This document shows, piece by piece, positions 17,945 through 25,710 of a stretch of 64,000 bases of DNA (position 1 is its first letter; each line of letters opens with the position of its first letter). The notes below the pieces were generated by a model. That model was not told the DNA's origin. It saw nothing but the letters and a program-made list of their open reading frames with translations, and made no database searches. The stretch lies in NCBI RefSeq assembly GCF_024497955.1, contig NZ_JANHKP010000023.1, forward strand, positions 32,914-96,913, written 5' to 3'. The DNA comes from Streptomyces sp. C10-9-1. GTDB taxonomy: Bacteria > Actinomycetota > Actinomycetes > Streptomycetales > Streptomycetaceae. Both the position numbers and the translations under genes were made by a program.

Positions 17945-19246
17945 ATGCGTGTGCTGTTTGTGACCCTGGCCGCGAGGCCCCACTTCTTCGTCCAGGTGCC
18001 GCTGGCGTGGGCCCTGCGCGCCGCCGGGCACGAGGTGCGCGTCGCCAGTCAGCCGGACCTGGCGGACACCGTCACCGCGGCCGGGCTGACCGCGGTCCCG
18101 GTGGGGCCCCGGCTGGCCCAGGACGAGTCCGTGGAGGAGTTGAGGCGTCGGCAGGAGAAGGCGGCCGAGCGCCTGGCCGAGCCACCGGACGCCCAGGAGC
18201 TGATGCGGATGGCGGAGGACCGGCCCGATCGCCTGACCCCCGACTTCCTGGACGGTCTGTTCACGGTGATGACCTCGGCGATCTTCCAGAACTTCACGGC
18301 CGAGGAGACCGTGGACGACCTGGTGGCCCTGGCCCGCCGGTGGCGGCCCGACCTGGTCGTCTGGGACACCATGATGATGGGCGGTTCGATCGCCGCCCGG
18401 GCCTGCGGGGCGGCGCACGCGCGTCTGCTCTACGGGCTCGACCTGGTGGGCACGATGCGGAAGCGGCACCTGGCCTCGCTCGCCGCCAGGCCCCCGGAGC
18501 TGCGCGAGGACCCGCTCGCCGAGTGGCTGGAGTGGACGGCGTCCCGGTACGGCGGCGGGTTCAGCGAGGACCTGGTCACCGGCCAGTGGACCATCGACCC
18601 CACCCCGGCCTCGCTCCGTCCGCCCACGGAACTGCCGTGGGTCCCCGTCCGGCACGTCCCCTACAACGGGCGGGCGGTGCTGCCGGAGTGGCTGCGCGAG
18701 CCGCCCTCCCGGCGCCGGGTCTGCCTCACGCTCGGCCTCTCCTTCCGGGAGGTGATGGGAGGTGACCAGGCGTCCGTCCCGGACCTGCTGGAGGCGCTGG
18801 GCGAGCTGGACGCGGAGGTGGTGGCGACCCTGGACCGGGCGCAGCTGGCCGAGGCCGGCCGCGTGCCCGGCAACGTGCGGACGACGGACTTCGTCCCGCT
18901 GGACGCGCTGCTGCCCTCGTGCTCGGCGATCGTGCACCAGGGCGGGTTCGGCACCTCGCAGAACGCGCTGGTGCACGGCGTCCCGCAGGTCGTCGTCCCC
19001 AACGACCTGTGGGACATCCACCCGCGGGCGGAGCTGATCGAGCGGTCGGGGGCCGGGGTGCGTCCGGCCGGACCCGGTCCGCTGACACCGGAGGAGCTTC
19101 GCGGGCTGGTGACGCGGGTGCTGGACGAGCCGTCCTTCGCGCGGAACGCGGCGCGGTTGCGGGAGGAGATCCGGGCGGTGCCGTCCCCCGCCGAGCTGGT
19201 CCCGGTGGTCGAGGCGTTGACCGCGCGCCACCGGTCGGCGGGCTGA
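17945..19246 (+). CDS. Glycosyltransferase 3 (DesVII/AknS-like)
   Basis: A 433-residue GT-B enzyme, paralogous to glycosyltransferase 2: MRVLFVTLAARPHFFVQVPLAWALRAAGHEVRV, GQWTIDPTPASLR, RHVPYNGRAV, CLTLGLSFREVMGGDQASV. The donor site reads IVHQGGFGTSQNALVHGVPQV, with Gln in place of the second His of the usual HHGG, a change in the diphosphate-binding motif. It ends 59 bases before the convergent RmlD gene. It probably adds another deoxysugar of the glycan chain. Confidence 0.9.
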   Translation: MRVLFVTLAARPHFFVQVPLAWALRAAGHEVRVASQPDLADTVTAAGLTAVPVGPRLAQDESVEELRRRQEKAAERLAEPPDAQELMRMAEDRPDRLTPDFLDGLFTVMTSAIFQNFTAEETVDDLVALARRWRPDLVVWDTMMMGGSIAARACGAAHARLLYGLDLVGTMRKRHLASLAARPPELREDPLAEWLEWTASRYGGGFSEDLVTGQWTIDPTPASLRPPTELPWVPVRHVPYNGRAVLPEWLREPPSRRRVCLTLGLSFREVMGGDQASVPDLLEALGELDAEVVATLDRAQLAEAGRVPGNVRTTDFVPLDALLPSCSAIVHQGGFGTSQNALVHGVPQVVVPNDLWDIHPRAELIERSGAGVRPAGPGPLTPEELRGLVTRVLDEPSFARNAARLREEIRAVPSPAELVPVVEALTARHRSAG

Positions 19247-19305
19247 GCCGGCGGCGCACCCGGCGGACGCCTCCGCCTGCCACGCGCGCCGTCCCGGGGC
19301 GCCGC

Positions 19306-20157
19306 TCAGCGGGCGCGGCCCAGGGACTCTGCCAAGGCCTCGCGCCAGGGCCGGGGCGCGGGGATGCCGGCCTCGCGCCAGCGGTCGTGCCCGAGGACGG
19401 TGTACCGGGGCCTCGGGGCCCGACCGCCGAGAGCCGCGCCGGGGACCGGCCTGACCCGGCCGGGGTCGGCACCGACCAGCCGGAACACCTCGCGGGCCAG
19501 CTCGTACCGGCTGGCCCGGCCCGCGTTGGTGGCGTGGAAGACCCCGTGTGCCCCCGGGACGCGTCCGAGGGCGAGCAGGAGCCGCGCCACGTCGGCCGCC
19601 CACGTCGGCTGCCCCACCTGGTCGGCCACGACGTCAACGGGTTCCCGGGCCTGTGCCCGCTCGGCCATGGTCCGGACGAAGCTCGGTCCGTGCGCCCCGT
19701 GGAGCCAGGCGGTCCGGACGACCGCGCCGCGGTCCGGCAGCAGGCCGAGAACGGCCCGTTCGCCCGCGCGTTTGCTCCGCCCGTAGGCGTTGCAGGGGGC
19801 GGTGGGGTGGCCCTCGGCGTACGGGGAGTCGGCGTCGCCGGGAAAGACGTAGTCGGTGGAGAGGTGGAGCAGGCGGGTGCCGTGGCGGGCGCAGAGGGAG
19901 GCGAGGTGCCGGGGACCGTCCCCGTTGACGCGAAGCGCCCGCTCCTCGTCGGTCTCGGCCGCTTCCACGGCCGTGTAGGCGGCGCAGTTGACGAGGAGGC
20001 CCGGGCGGTGCCGGGCGAAGGCTTCGGCGACCGCCCCGGGGTCGGTGACGTCCAGCGCGCGCCGGTCGAGGAGCACCGCGTCCGCGCCGTCGGCCGCGAG
20101 CGCCTGGGCCACCTCGCGGCCGAGGAGCCCGCCGGCGCCCGTGACCAGCCACCTCAT
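19306..20157 (-). CDS. dTDP-4-dehydrorhamnose reductase (RmlD family)
   Basis: A 283-residue extended SDR with MRWLVTGAGGLLGREVA, NCAAYTAVEAAE, LSTDYVF and YGRSK, all RmlD hallmarks. It reduces the 4-keto group of the dTDP-L-lyxo intermediate to dTDP-L-rhamnose using NAD(P)H. The start ATG overlaps the RmlB stop by 4 bases (ATGA), so the two are translationally coupled. Its presence within the cluster means that at least one sugar of the product is probably L-rhamnose or a derivative such as nogalose. Confidence 0.9.
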   Translation of the reverse strand: MRWLVTGAGGLLGREVAQALAADGADAVLLDRRALDVTDPGAVAEAFARHRPGLLVNCAAYTAVEAAETDEERALRVNGDGPRHLASLCARHGTRLLHLSTDYVFPGDADSPYAEGHPTAPCNAYGRSKRAGERAVLGLLPDRGAVVRTAWLHGAHGPSFVRTMAERAQAREPVDVVADQVGQPTWAADVARLLLALGRVPGAHGVFHATNAGRASRYELAREVFRLVGADPGRVRPVPGAALGGRAPRPRYTVLGHDRWREAGIPAPRPWREALAESLGRAR

Positions 20158-21149
20158 CGCGGGGACCGGCCGGGGGTGGCCTCGCGGGCGCGCAGCCGCC
20201 GCTTGAGCGGCCCCCACCAGTCCCGGTTGTCCCGGTACCAGGCGACCGTGGCCGCGAGGCCGTCGGCGAACGCGTACCGCGGGCGGTAGCCCAGTTCGGC
20301 GCGGGCCTTGCCGTCGTCGAGGGCGTAGCGCAGGTCGTGGCCCGGGCGGTCGGGCACCCGCCGGACCCGGCTCCCGTCGGCCCCGCAGGCGTCGAGGAGC
20401 AGCCCGGTCAGCTCCCGGTTGGTCAGTTCGGTGCCGCCGCCGAGGTGGTAGACCTCGCCCGCCCGGCCCCGGGTGCGGACCAGGTCGACGCCCGCGCAGT
20501 GGTCCTCGACGTGCACCCACTCGCGGACGTTGGCTCCGTCGCCGTACAGCGGCACCGGCTCCCCGTCGAGCAGGTTGGTGACGAAGAGCGGGATCAGCTT
20601 CTCGGGGAACTGGCGGGGACCGTAGTTGTTGGAGCAGCGGGTGACCCGGACGTCGAGGCCGTGGGTGCGGTGCTGGGCGAGAGCCAGCACGTCGGAGGCG
20701 GCCTTGGAGGCCGCGTAGGGGGAGTTGGGGCTCAGCGGGCTGTCCTCGGTCCAGGCGCCCTCGGCGACGGAGCCGTAGACCTCGTCGGTGGAGACGTGGA
20801 CGAAGGGGCCGACGCCGTGGCGGAGCGCCGCGTCGAGGAGCGTCTGCGTGCCGAGCGCGTTGGTGCGGACGAAGGACTCCGCGCCCTCGATGGAGCGGTC
20901 CACGTGCGATTCCGCCGCGAAGTGCACCACCTGCTCGGCGCCGGCCGTCAGGCGGTCGACCAGCGCGGGGTCGCAGATGTCCCCGTGGACGAACTCCAGC
21001 CGGGGGTGGGACGTGTCGAGGTTGTCGAGGGTGCCCGCGTAGGTGAGCCGGTCCAGCACGGTGACGCGGACGGCGGGATCGTCGGACAGCAGTTTGCGGA
21101 CGTAGGCCGAGCCGATGAAGCCGGCCGCTCCGGTGACCAGGAGATTCAC
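20154..21149 (-). CDS. dTDP-glucose 4,6-dehydratase (RmlB family)
   Basis: A 331-residue enzyme from a GTG start: NLLVTGAAGFIGSAYV, FAAESHVDRSI, the catalytic STDEVYG and YAASK, and CSNNYGPRQFPEKLIP. It makes dTDP-4-keto-6-deoxyglucose, the common precursor of all deoxysugars in the cluster. The dTDP-glucose synthase partner (RmlA) is not in the window and may be to the left or shared with primary metabolism. It is coupled to RmlD. A 142-base gap with the divergent gene at 21292 holds the promoter. Confidence 0.95.
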   Translation of the reverse strand: MNLLVTGAAGFIGSAYVRKLLSDDPAVRVTVLDRLTYAGTLDNLDTSHPRLEFVHGDICDPALVDRLTAGAEQVVHFAAESHVDRSIEGAESFVRTNALGTQTLLDAALRHGVGPFVHVSTDEVYGSVAEGAWTEDSPLSPNSPYAASKAASDVLALAQHRTHGLDVRVTRCSNNYGPRQFPEKLIPLFVTNLLDGEPVPLYGDGANVREWVHVEDHCAGVDLVRTRGRAGEVYHLGGGTELTNRELTGLLLDACGADGSRVRRVPDRPGHDLRYALDDGKARAELGYRPRYAFADGLAATVAWYRDNRDWWGPLKRRLRAREATPGRSPR

Positions 21150-21291
21150 GGGGTCCAGGCTGCTCTTCACCGTTCGAGCCTTCGACGAGGCCCCCTGGTC
21201 GCGGCCGACCGGCCGCTCCAGCCGTCGTCGACGCGCGAGTGACCGGGGCGTTCGAGACTCGGGCGTCGAGACCCCGAGCGTTGGAGGAACG

Positions 21292-21594
21292 ATGGCACTG
21301 TTCGCCGTCCTCGCGACCCAGTCCCCCACCGGAATCCCGGCCGACGAGTTCCGGCGGCGGCTGCCCGAGGGCTTCGCGTACGTCAAGGGGCTGGTCGACA
21401 GGGGGGTGATCCGGCACAACTGGATCCGGGTCGGTGCCTCGGGCGGCCTGCTGATCTACGAGGTCGCGTCGCACGAGGAGTTGAACACCCTGCTGTACGG
21501 CAACCCGCTGAGCCCGCACCTCCGCTTCGAGGTGATCCCCCTGGCGGAGGTGGGTGGCTTCGACCCGAGGGCCTTCGAGAACCGGGGCGACTGA
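21292..21594 (+). CDS. Small muconolactone isomerase-like (ferredoxin-like fold) protein
   Basis: A 100-residue protein with LPEGFAYVKGLVDRGVIRHNW and LLIYEVASHEELNTLLYGNP followed by RFEVIPLAE. These correspond to the muconolactone delta-isomerase pattern (YxxxLxxxGxxxxxW, then SxxELxxLLxxLPLxP, then VxPLA). The ATG follows TTGGAGGAAC. It is a lone rightward gene between divergent RmlB and convergent Rieske-less genes. A role as a dimeric small cyclase, isomerase or monooxygenase accessory is possible; no activity can be assigned. Confidence 0.6.
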   Translation: MALFAVLATQSPTGIPADEFRRRLPEGFAYVKGLVDRGVIRHNWIRVGASGGLLIYEVASHEELNTLLYGNPLSPHLRFEVIPLAEVGGFDPRAFENRGD

Positions 21595-21616
21595 ACCGGA
21601 CGACCGGACCGGGGCG

Positions 21617-22585
21617 TCAGCCGGTCGCCAGAGCCCGGGCGAGGCCGCGGTAGAAGGCCATGACCCCCGGTTCCTTCGGGGAGAGGTGACCGCGCTCGGC
21701 GAAGCGGGAGCCGACCACCCGCTGGACCGCTTCCATGCCCAGCCGGTCCTCCCGGTTGACCACCGCGGCGCCCTCCTCGTTCTGCTCCCGGAGCGCGTCG
21801 CGGTCCTGGCCTTCGAGCGCCGACGGGTGCACGAGCACCCCGCCCCGGACCTCGGTACGGTCGGCGGAGAGCGGGATCATGGTGATCCAGACGACGGAGT
21901 CGCCGAAGGCCGCGAGGCTGCCGCAGGGGAAGACGGCGCAGTTGTACATGGTGGCGCGCTGGGCGTCGGAAAGGGGCAGCGCGGTGGCCGGGAGCGGTTC
22001 GCGGAAGGGGCTGAGGAGCCGGGTCACCCAGCGGGAGTCCGCGCGCACGTCCATGGCCCCTCCCGGTGGGGTGATGAGTGCCACGGTGGTGGGGTGGAGG
22101 CCCATGGCGTGGTAGTTCTCGTGAGCGTTCTGGACCGCGATCTTCCAGTTGCACCGCCATTCCTCGGTCCAGCCGGCGATCCGCACCATCTCCGGCAGCC
22201 GGTAGGCATCGAGCTCCTCACCGATCCGCCGCAGGTGCGGGGCCAGCGGCTCGGCGGACGCGTCGGGGTTGACGAAGACGAAGCCCCGCCACTCCTCCAC
22301 CGCCGGTGCCGGCCGGTGCGGGCCGAGGGCGGAACGGCCCCGCAGGGTGCCGTCCTCGGCCCGGGTCACGGTGACGGGCCGGCCGGCGGGCGCGAGGGTC
22401 ACGGACGCGCCCGGCGCGGCCAGCTCGCCGGCATGCGCCGCCAGCACCCACGACGCTCCGAGGACCCGGTCCCGCTCCGCCTCCCACAGCTCCGGCGAGG
22501 TGAAGGCCGCCGGGGGCAGGCTCAGTTCGGGAGCGTCCTCGTCCAGGTACCGTCCCAGCTCCGCCACGATCTCCGCGAGCGTCAT
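21617..22585 (-). CDS. Rieske oxygenase paralog lacking the [2Fe-2S] Rieske domain
   Basis: A 322-residue protein clearly homologous along its length to the intact oxygenase at 27900-29039 (for example EIVAELGRYL, HLRRIGEELDAYRLPEM, NWKIAVQNAHENYH, RGHLSPKEPGV). It lacks exactly 49 residues that in the intact protein run from just after the first Rieske CxH motif through the second (CPYH). The first Cys is also changed to Gly88, although His90 stays. The mononuclear iron ligands remain: His159, His164 and probable Asp229. Without its own Rieske cluster it could only work by taking electrons from a neighbouring subunit, or non-oxidatively. ATGA coupling joins it to glycosyltransferase 4. See findings. 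Confidence 0.85.
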   Translation of the reverse strand: MTLAEIVAELGRYLDEDAPELSLPPAAFTSPELWEAERDRVLGASWVLAAHAGELAAPGASVTLAPAGRPVTVTRAEDGTLRGRSALGPHRPAPAVEEWRGFVFVNPDASAEPLAPHLRRIGEELDAYRLPEMVRIAGWTEEWRCNWKIAVQNAHENYHAMGLHPTTVALITPPGGAMDVRADSRWVTRLLSPFREPLPATALPLSDAQRATMYNCAVFPCGSLAAFGDSVVWITMIPLSADRTEVRGGVLVHPSALEGQDRDALREQNEEGAAVVNREDRLGMEAVQRVVGSRFAERGHLSPKEPGVMAFYRGLARALATG

Positions 22586-23871
22586 GCTCCTCGCCGTTCC
22601 CTTCCGTACCGGGCCGTGAGCCGCTCGATCTCGGCGACGGCCTCGTTGGGTGTCGGCATCTCCTCGGTCTCCCGCCGCAGGCGCCGCGCGTGCCCGGCGA
22701 ACGACGGGTCCTCCAGCACGCGCGCGACCTTCCCGCGGAAGCGGTCGGGGGTGAACTCGCGCAGCGGGAGGGCGAGGAGGTTGCCCTGATTCTCGTAGGC
22801 CACGCCCATGGCCTCGGTGACCCACTCCCATCCCGTGAGGAGGAGCTGGGGTACGCCGTGGAACTCCGCCGTGGCCTTGGTCTGGTAGCCGCCGTGGTGC
22901 ACGACCGCCGCACAGGTCGGCAGGAGGTCGTGCATCGGGACGTGGTCCACCACCCGCACGGTGTCCGGGAGCGGCGGCAGATGCGCGCGCTGCCTTTCGG
23001 AGAGCGCGGCGACCACCTCCACGTCCATCCCGGCCAGCGCCTCCAGCATCCCCACGAGGATCGTGTCGAGGTCCCAGAGGGCGTAGCCGCTGTCGATGCT
23101 CACCCCCAGGGTGAGGCAGACCCGGGGCCGGGCCGGCGGCTCGCGGAGCCACCGGGGCACGACCGCCCGCCCGTTGTACGGGATGTAGCGGGCGGGGACG
23201 GTGGGGACGCCCACGTCCTCGCGCAGGCTCGCCGGGCGGGTGTCGACGACCCACTGGCCGGTGAGCACGGACTCGTCGAAGCGGGCTCCGGCGCCGAGGC
23301 GTTCCAGGGTCCAGTCCAGCCATTCCGCCGTGGGGTCCTCGCGGTGCTCGGGCGGCCGCTCGGCGGCGAGGCGCAGGAAGGTCCGCCGGGTGCCCAGCTG
23401 CATGGCCAGTTCCGGTCCGGAGACGAGGCGGGCGTGGGCCGCGCCCACGGCGAGTGCCGTGACCGGGCCGGCCAGGCAGAGCGTCTCCCAGACGACCAGG
23501 TCGGGCCGCCAGTGGCGGGCGAACGCCACCAGTTCGTCGATCATGGTGTCCGAGTTCAGGCGGGAGTTGAGGGCGGGGACGATGACGCTCTCGTAGCCGA
23601 GCTGCTCCTCCCAGGTCTCCTCCCGGTCCGGGTCCCGGTCCTGGTCGGCGGTCCCGAAGTGGGCGATGGCCTCCCGGTGGAAGGCGTCCAGGCCCTCGTA
23701 CCACGGCGGGCTCTCGACCGGGACGGCCGTGATCCCGGTCCGTGTGACGGTCTCGACCACCCCGGGCACGCACGCGGCGCGCACCTCGTGGCCGGCGGTG
23801 CGCAGCGCCCAGGCGAGGGGTGCGAGCAGCTGGAAGTGGCTGCCTTCCAGCGAGGTGAACAGGACCCTCAT
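22582..23871 (-). CDS. Glycosyltransferase 4 (DesVII/AknS-like)
   Basis: A 429-residue GT-B enzyme: MRVLFTSLEGSHFQLLAPLAWALRTAGHEVR, GQWVVDTRPASLRE, RYIPYNGRAV, CLTLGVSIDSG. The donor motif is VVHHGGYQTKATAEFHGVPQ, with YQT instead of the normal xGT. It starts with a 4-base overlap (ATGA) with the upstream P450-like helper, so the two are translationally coupled, as in known activator/transferase pairs. That makes the helper at 23868 its probable partner. Its stop overlaps the start of the Rieske-less gene. Confidence 0.9.
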   Translation of the reverse strand: MRVLFTSLEGSHFQLLAPLAWALRTAGHEVRAACVPGVVETVTRTGITAVPVESPPWYEGLDAFHREAIAHFGTADQDRDPDREETWEEQLGYESVIVPALNSRLNSDTMIDELVAFARHWRPDLVVWETLCLAGPVTALAVGAAHARLVSGPELAMQLGTRRTFLRLAAERPPEHREDPTAEWLDWTLERLGAGARFDESVLTGQWVVDTRPASLREDVGVPTVPARYIPYNGRAVVPRWLREPPARPRVCLTLGVSIDSGYALWDLDTILVGMLEALAGMDVEVVAALSERQRAHLPPLPDTVRVVDHVPMHDLLPTCAAVVHHGGYQTKATAEFHGVPQLLLTGWEWVTEAMGVAYENQGNLLALPLREFTPDRFRGKVARVLEDPSFAGHARRLRRETEEMPTPNEAVAEIERLTARYGRERRGA

Positions 23872-24872
23872 CGTTCTCCTCCGTCCCTCGTCGCCGGCGC
23901 GGCCGCCGCCCGCACGGGGGCCCGGGCCGGTCCCCGGGTCAGCGGGGCCCGGGGCCGGCGCACCGCGGGGGCGCCGGGGCGGAGCTCGGCGTACCGGCCC
24001 GCCAGGGCCGCGAGGGCGGCCCCGGCCAGGGCGCGGTGGAACGGGGCGAGGGCACGGTGGGCGGGAAACGCCGCCGGTCCGCTCCCGCCGTCGAGCAGGA
24101 CCGCGATCCGGTCCCCGGAGGCGATGCGGACTCCGGCCGACTCCAGCTCGGCGCGGGCCTCCAGGGGGGCGATCCACACCGGCGGCTCCGTGCGCAGGGC
24201 CTCCTCGACCAGCGGCGCGACCTCGTGGACCGGCAGGGGGAACCGGGCCCGCAGGACGGTCCGGACGACGAGGTCGGCGCCGGTGCGGGCGCCGATCGCC
24301 ACCGTAGCCGGGCCCGGCGCCCCGGGAGCGGCGTCGAGGAGGGAGCGCAGCGTGTCCAGGGCCCGGGGCAGGCGCCGGGCGGTGGCGAGGCGCTGCGGGC
24401 ACACCACCGCGTCCTGGACCGTCGCGCAGTCCGCGACGGCCTCGGCGAACCGGGCGCGCTCGGTCCCGGGGACCGCGCACACCTCGGCGAGGGCGCCCGT
24501 CGCGAGGGGCTCGGCGACGTCGGCGACCAGGTCGAACTCCGGCCCTGCCGCGTCGAGAAGCCGGGCGCACAGGGGCCCGAGGTCCGGCACGTCCACAGCG
24601 GTGACGGGGGCTTCCCCCGGCAGCGCCGGGACGTGGGCGACGGCGGGGTGGGCGAGCAGCTCCGCCGCGGTGGCCGGGTCGGCGGTGACCCAGGAGCCGG
24701 TGCCCGATCGCCACAGCCGCCCGGTGTCCCGGACGCACGCGCGCAGCGGGCCCTGGTCGTCGCCGACGTCGCAGAGCAGGGAAGCGTACGGATCGCCCTT
24801 GAGCCGGTGCAGCCACAGCGTCCCGTACTCCCGCTGGAGTCGTTCGCCCAGCTCGGCGAGGGCCGTCGTCAC
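23868..24872 (-). CDS. Short P450-like glycosyltransferase auxiliary protein
   Basis: A 334-residue P450-fold protein from a GTG start, with LHRLKGDPYASLL and SWVTADPATAAELLAHP, mirroring the first helper at 1551-2921. EALR of the K-helix is kept, but no heme-binding FGxGxHxC loop is present. It is about 120 residues shorter than the first helper, close to EryCII length. It is coupled by overlaps on both sides (PhyH oxygenase upstream, glycosyltransferase 4 downstream). Its probable role is allosteric activation of that transferase. Confidence 0.82.
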   Translation of the reverse strand: MTTALAELGERLQREYGTLWLHRLKGDPYASLLCDVGDDQGPLRACVRDTGRLWRSGTGSWVTADPATAAELLAHPAVAHVPALPGEAPVTAVDVPDLGPLCARLLDAAGPEFDLVADVAEPLATGALAEVCAVPGTERARFAEAVADCATVQDAVVCPQRLATARRLPRALDTLRSLLDAAPGAPGPATVAIGARTGADLVVRTVLRARFPLPVHEVAPLVEEALRTEPPVWIAPLEARAELESAGVRIASGDRIAVLLDGGSGPAAFPAHRALAPFHRALAGAALAALAGRYAELRPGAPAVRRPRAPLTRGPARAPVRAAAAPATRDGGER

Positions 24873-25678
24873 GGGGTGGTACCGGGGTCGGCGGCGATCA
24901 GGGGGAAGAGGTCCCCGTCGACGGGCGCGCCCGGCGCCAGGTGGGACACCGGATGGTCCTGGACTCCCGGGCGGTAGGTGGCGTCGGAGTCCATGTAGAC
25001 GGCGGCGAAGGCGAGCCGGCGTTCGCCGTCGGTGTTGACCCCGGCCATGTGCACGGTGCGGAAGTCGTGGAGGACCACGTCGCCCGCCCGCATCGGAACG
25101 GCCACTCGGGGGCTGAACGGATACGCGGGCCAGACCTCCTCCATCGGCCGGTAGTCCTGGAAGTCGGCCAGGTGGACCTGCCGGTGCTCGAGAGGGCGCC
25201 GGTGGGAGCCGGGGACGTAGACGAGGCACCCCCGGTCGGCGGGCACGTCCACCAGCGGGATCCACGCGGTCAGCGTCCGGGCCAGTCCGGCGAGCGGCAG
25301 GCCCGGTTCGTCGTCGTGGACGACGGTGGGCAGGTGGACGTGGGGGTCCTTCTTCAGCACGTCGGTGCCGTAGAGCCGCAGCGGCCCGCCGGCCAGTCCC
25401 TCGGCGGCCCGGGTGACCACGGGGTGGAGCGCGAGTCGACGCAGCTCGGGGTGCTTGCGCCAGGCGGCCTCGACGTAGTGGACCTGGGTCTCGTCCTCGG
25501 AGGCGCCCCACGTCGCGGTGCCCTCCTCGGCCAGGAGCTTCTCGGCGGCGGCCCGGAACCCGGCCACCTCCTCGGCGGAGAGCACCGACCGGAGGTGGAC
25601 GAACCCCTGGTCGCGGTAGCGACGGAGGGTCTCCCCGGTGGGTCGGCCGCTCTCCGTCAGATCAGCGGATGTGGGCAT
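24869..25678 (-). CDS. PhyH-family Fe(II)/2-oxoglutarate oxygenase (SnoK/SnoN-like)
   Basis: A 269-residue non-heme iron oxygenase. It opens with RYRDQGFVHLRSVLSAEEV, has the HxD pair in VVHDDEPG (near residue 120), the LTAWIPLVDV strand, the distal His in TVHMAGVN, and an Arg a few residues on for 2-oxoglutarate. The family includes phytanoyl-CoA dioxygenase and the nogalamycin enzymes SnoK (carbocyclisation of the amino sugar) and SnoN (C4'' epimerisation). Its neighbours (glycosyltransferases and Rieske proteins) support action on a glycosylated anthracycline. Which of the two reactions it performs is unknown. Confidence 0.85.
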   Translation of the reverse strand: MPTSADLTESGRPTGETLRRYRDQGFVHLRSVLSAEEVAGFRAAAEKLLAEEGTATWGASEDETQVHYVEAAWRKHPELRRLALHPVVTRAAEGLAGGPLRLYGTDVLKKDPHVHLPTVVHDDEPGLPLAGLARTLTAWIPLVDVPADRGCLVYVPGSHRRPLEHRQVHLADFQDYRPMEEVWPAYPFSPRVAVPMRAGDVVLHDFRTVHMAGVNTDGERRLAFAAVYMDSDATYRPGVQDHPVSHLAPGAPVDGDLFPLIAADPGTTP

Positions 25679-25710
25679 GTGATCGTCCTTCTCGCTCGTG
25701 TGGGAGGGCT

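Noticed and set aside
21617..22585. A frameshifted or randomly decayed Rieske pseudogene
   Set aside because: The frame is open to the normal C-terminus, the catalytic residues are kept, the gene is translationally coupled to its neighbour, and the loss is an exact multiple of three bounded by a direct repeat.
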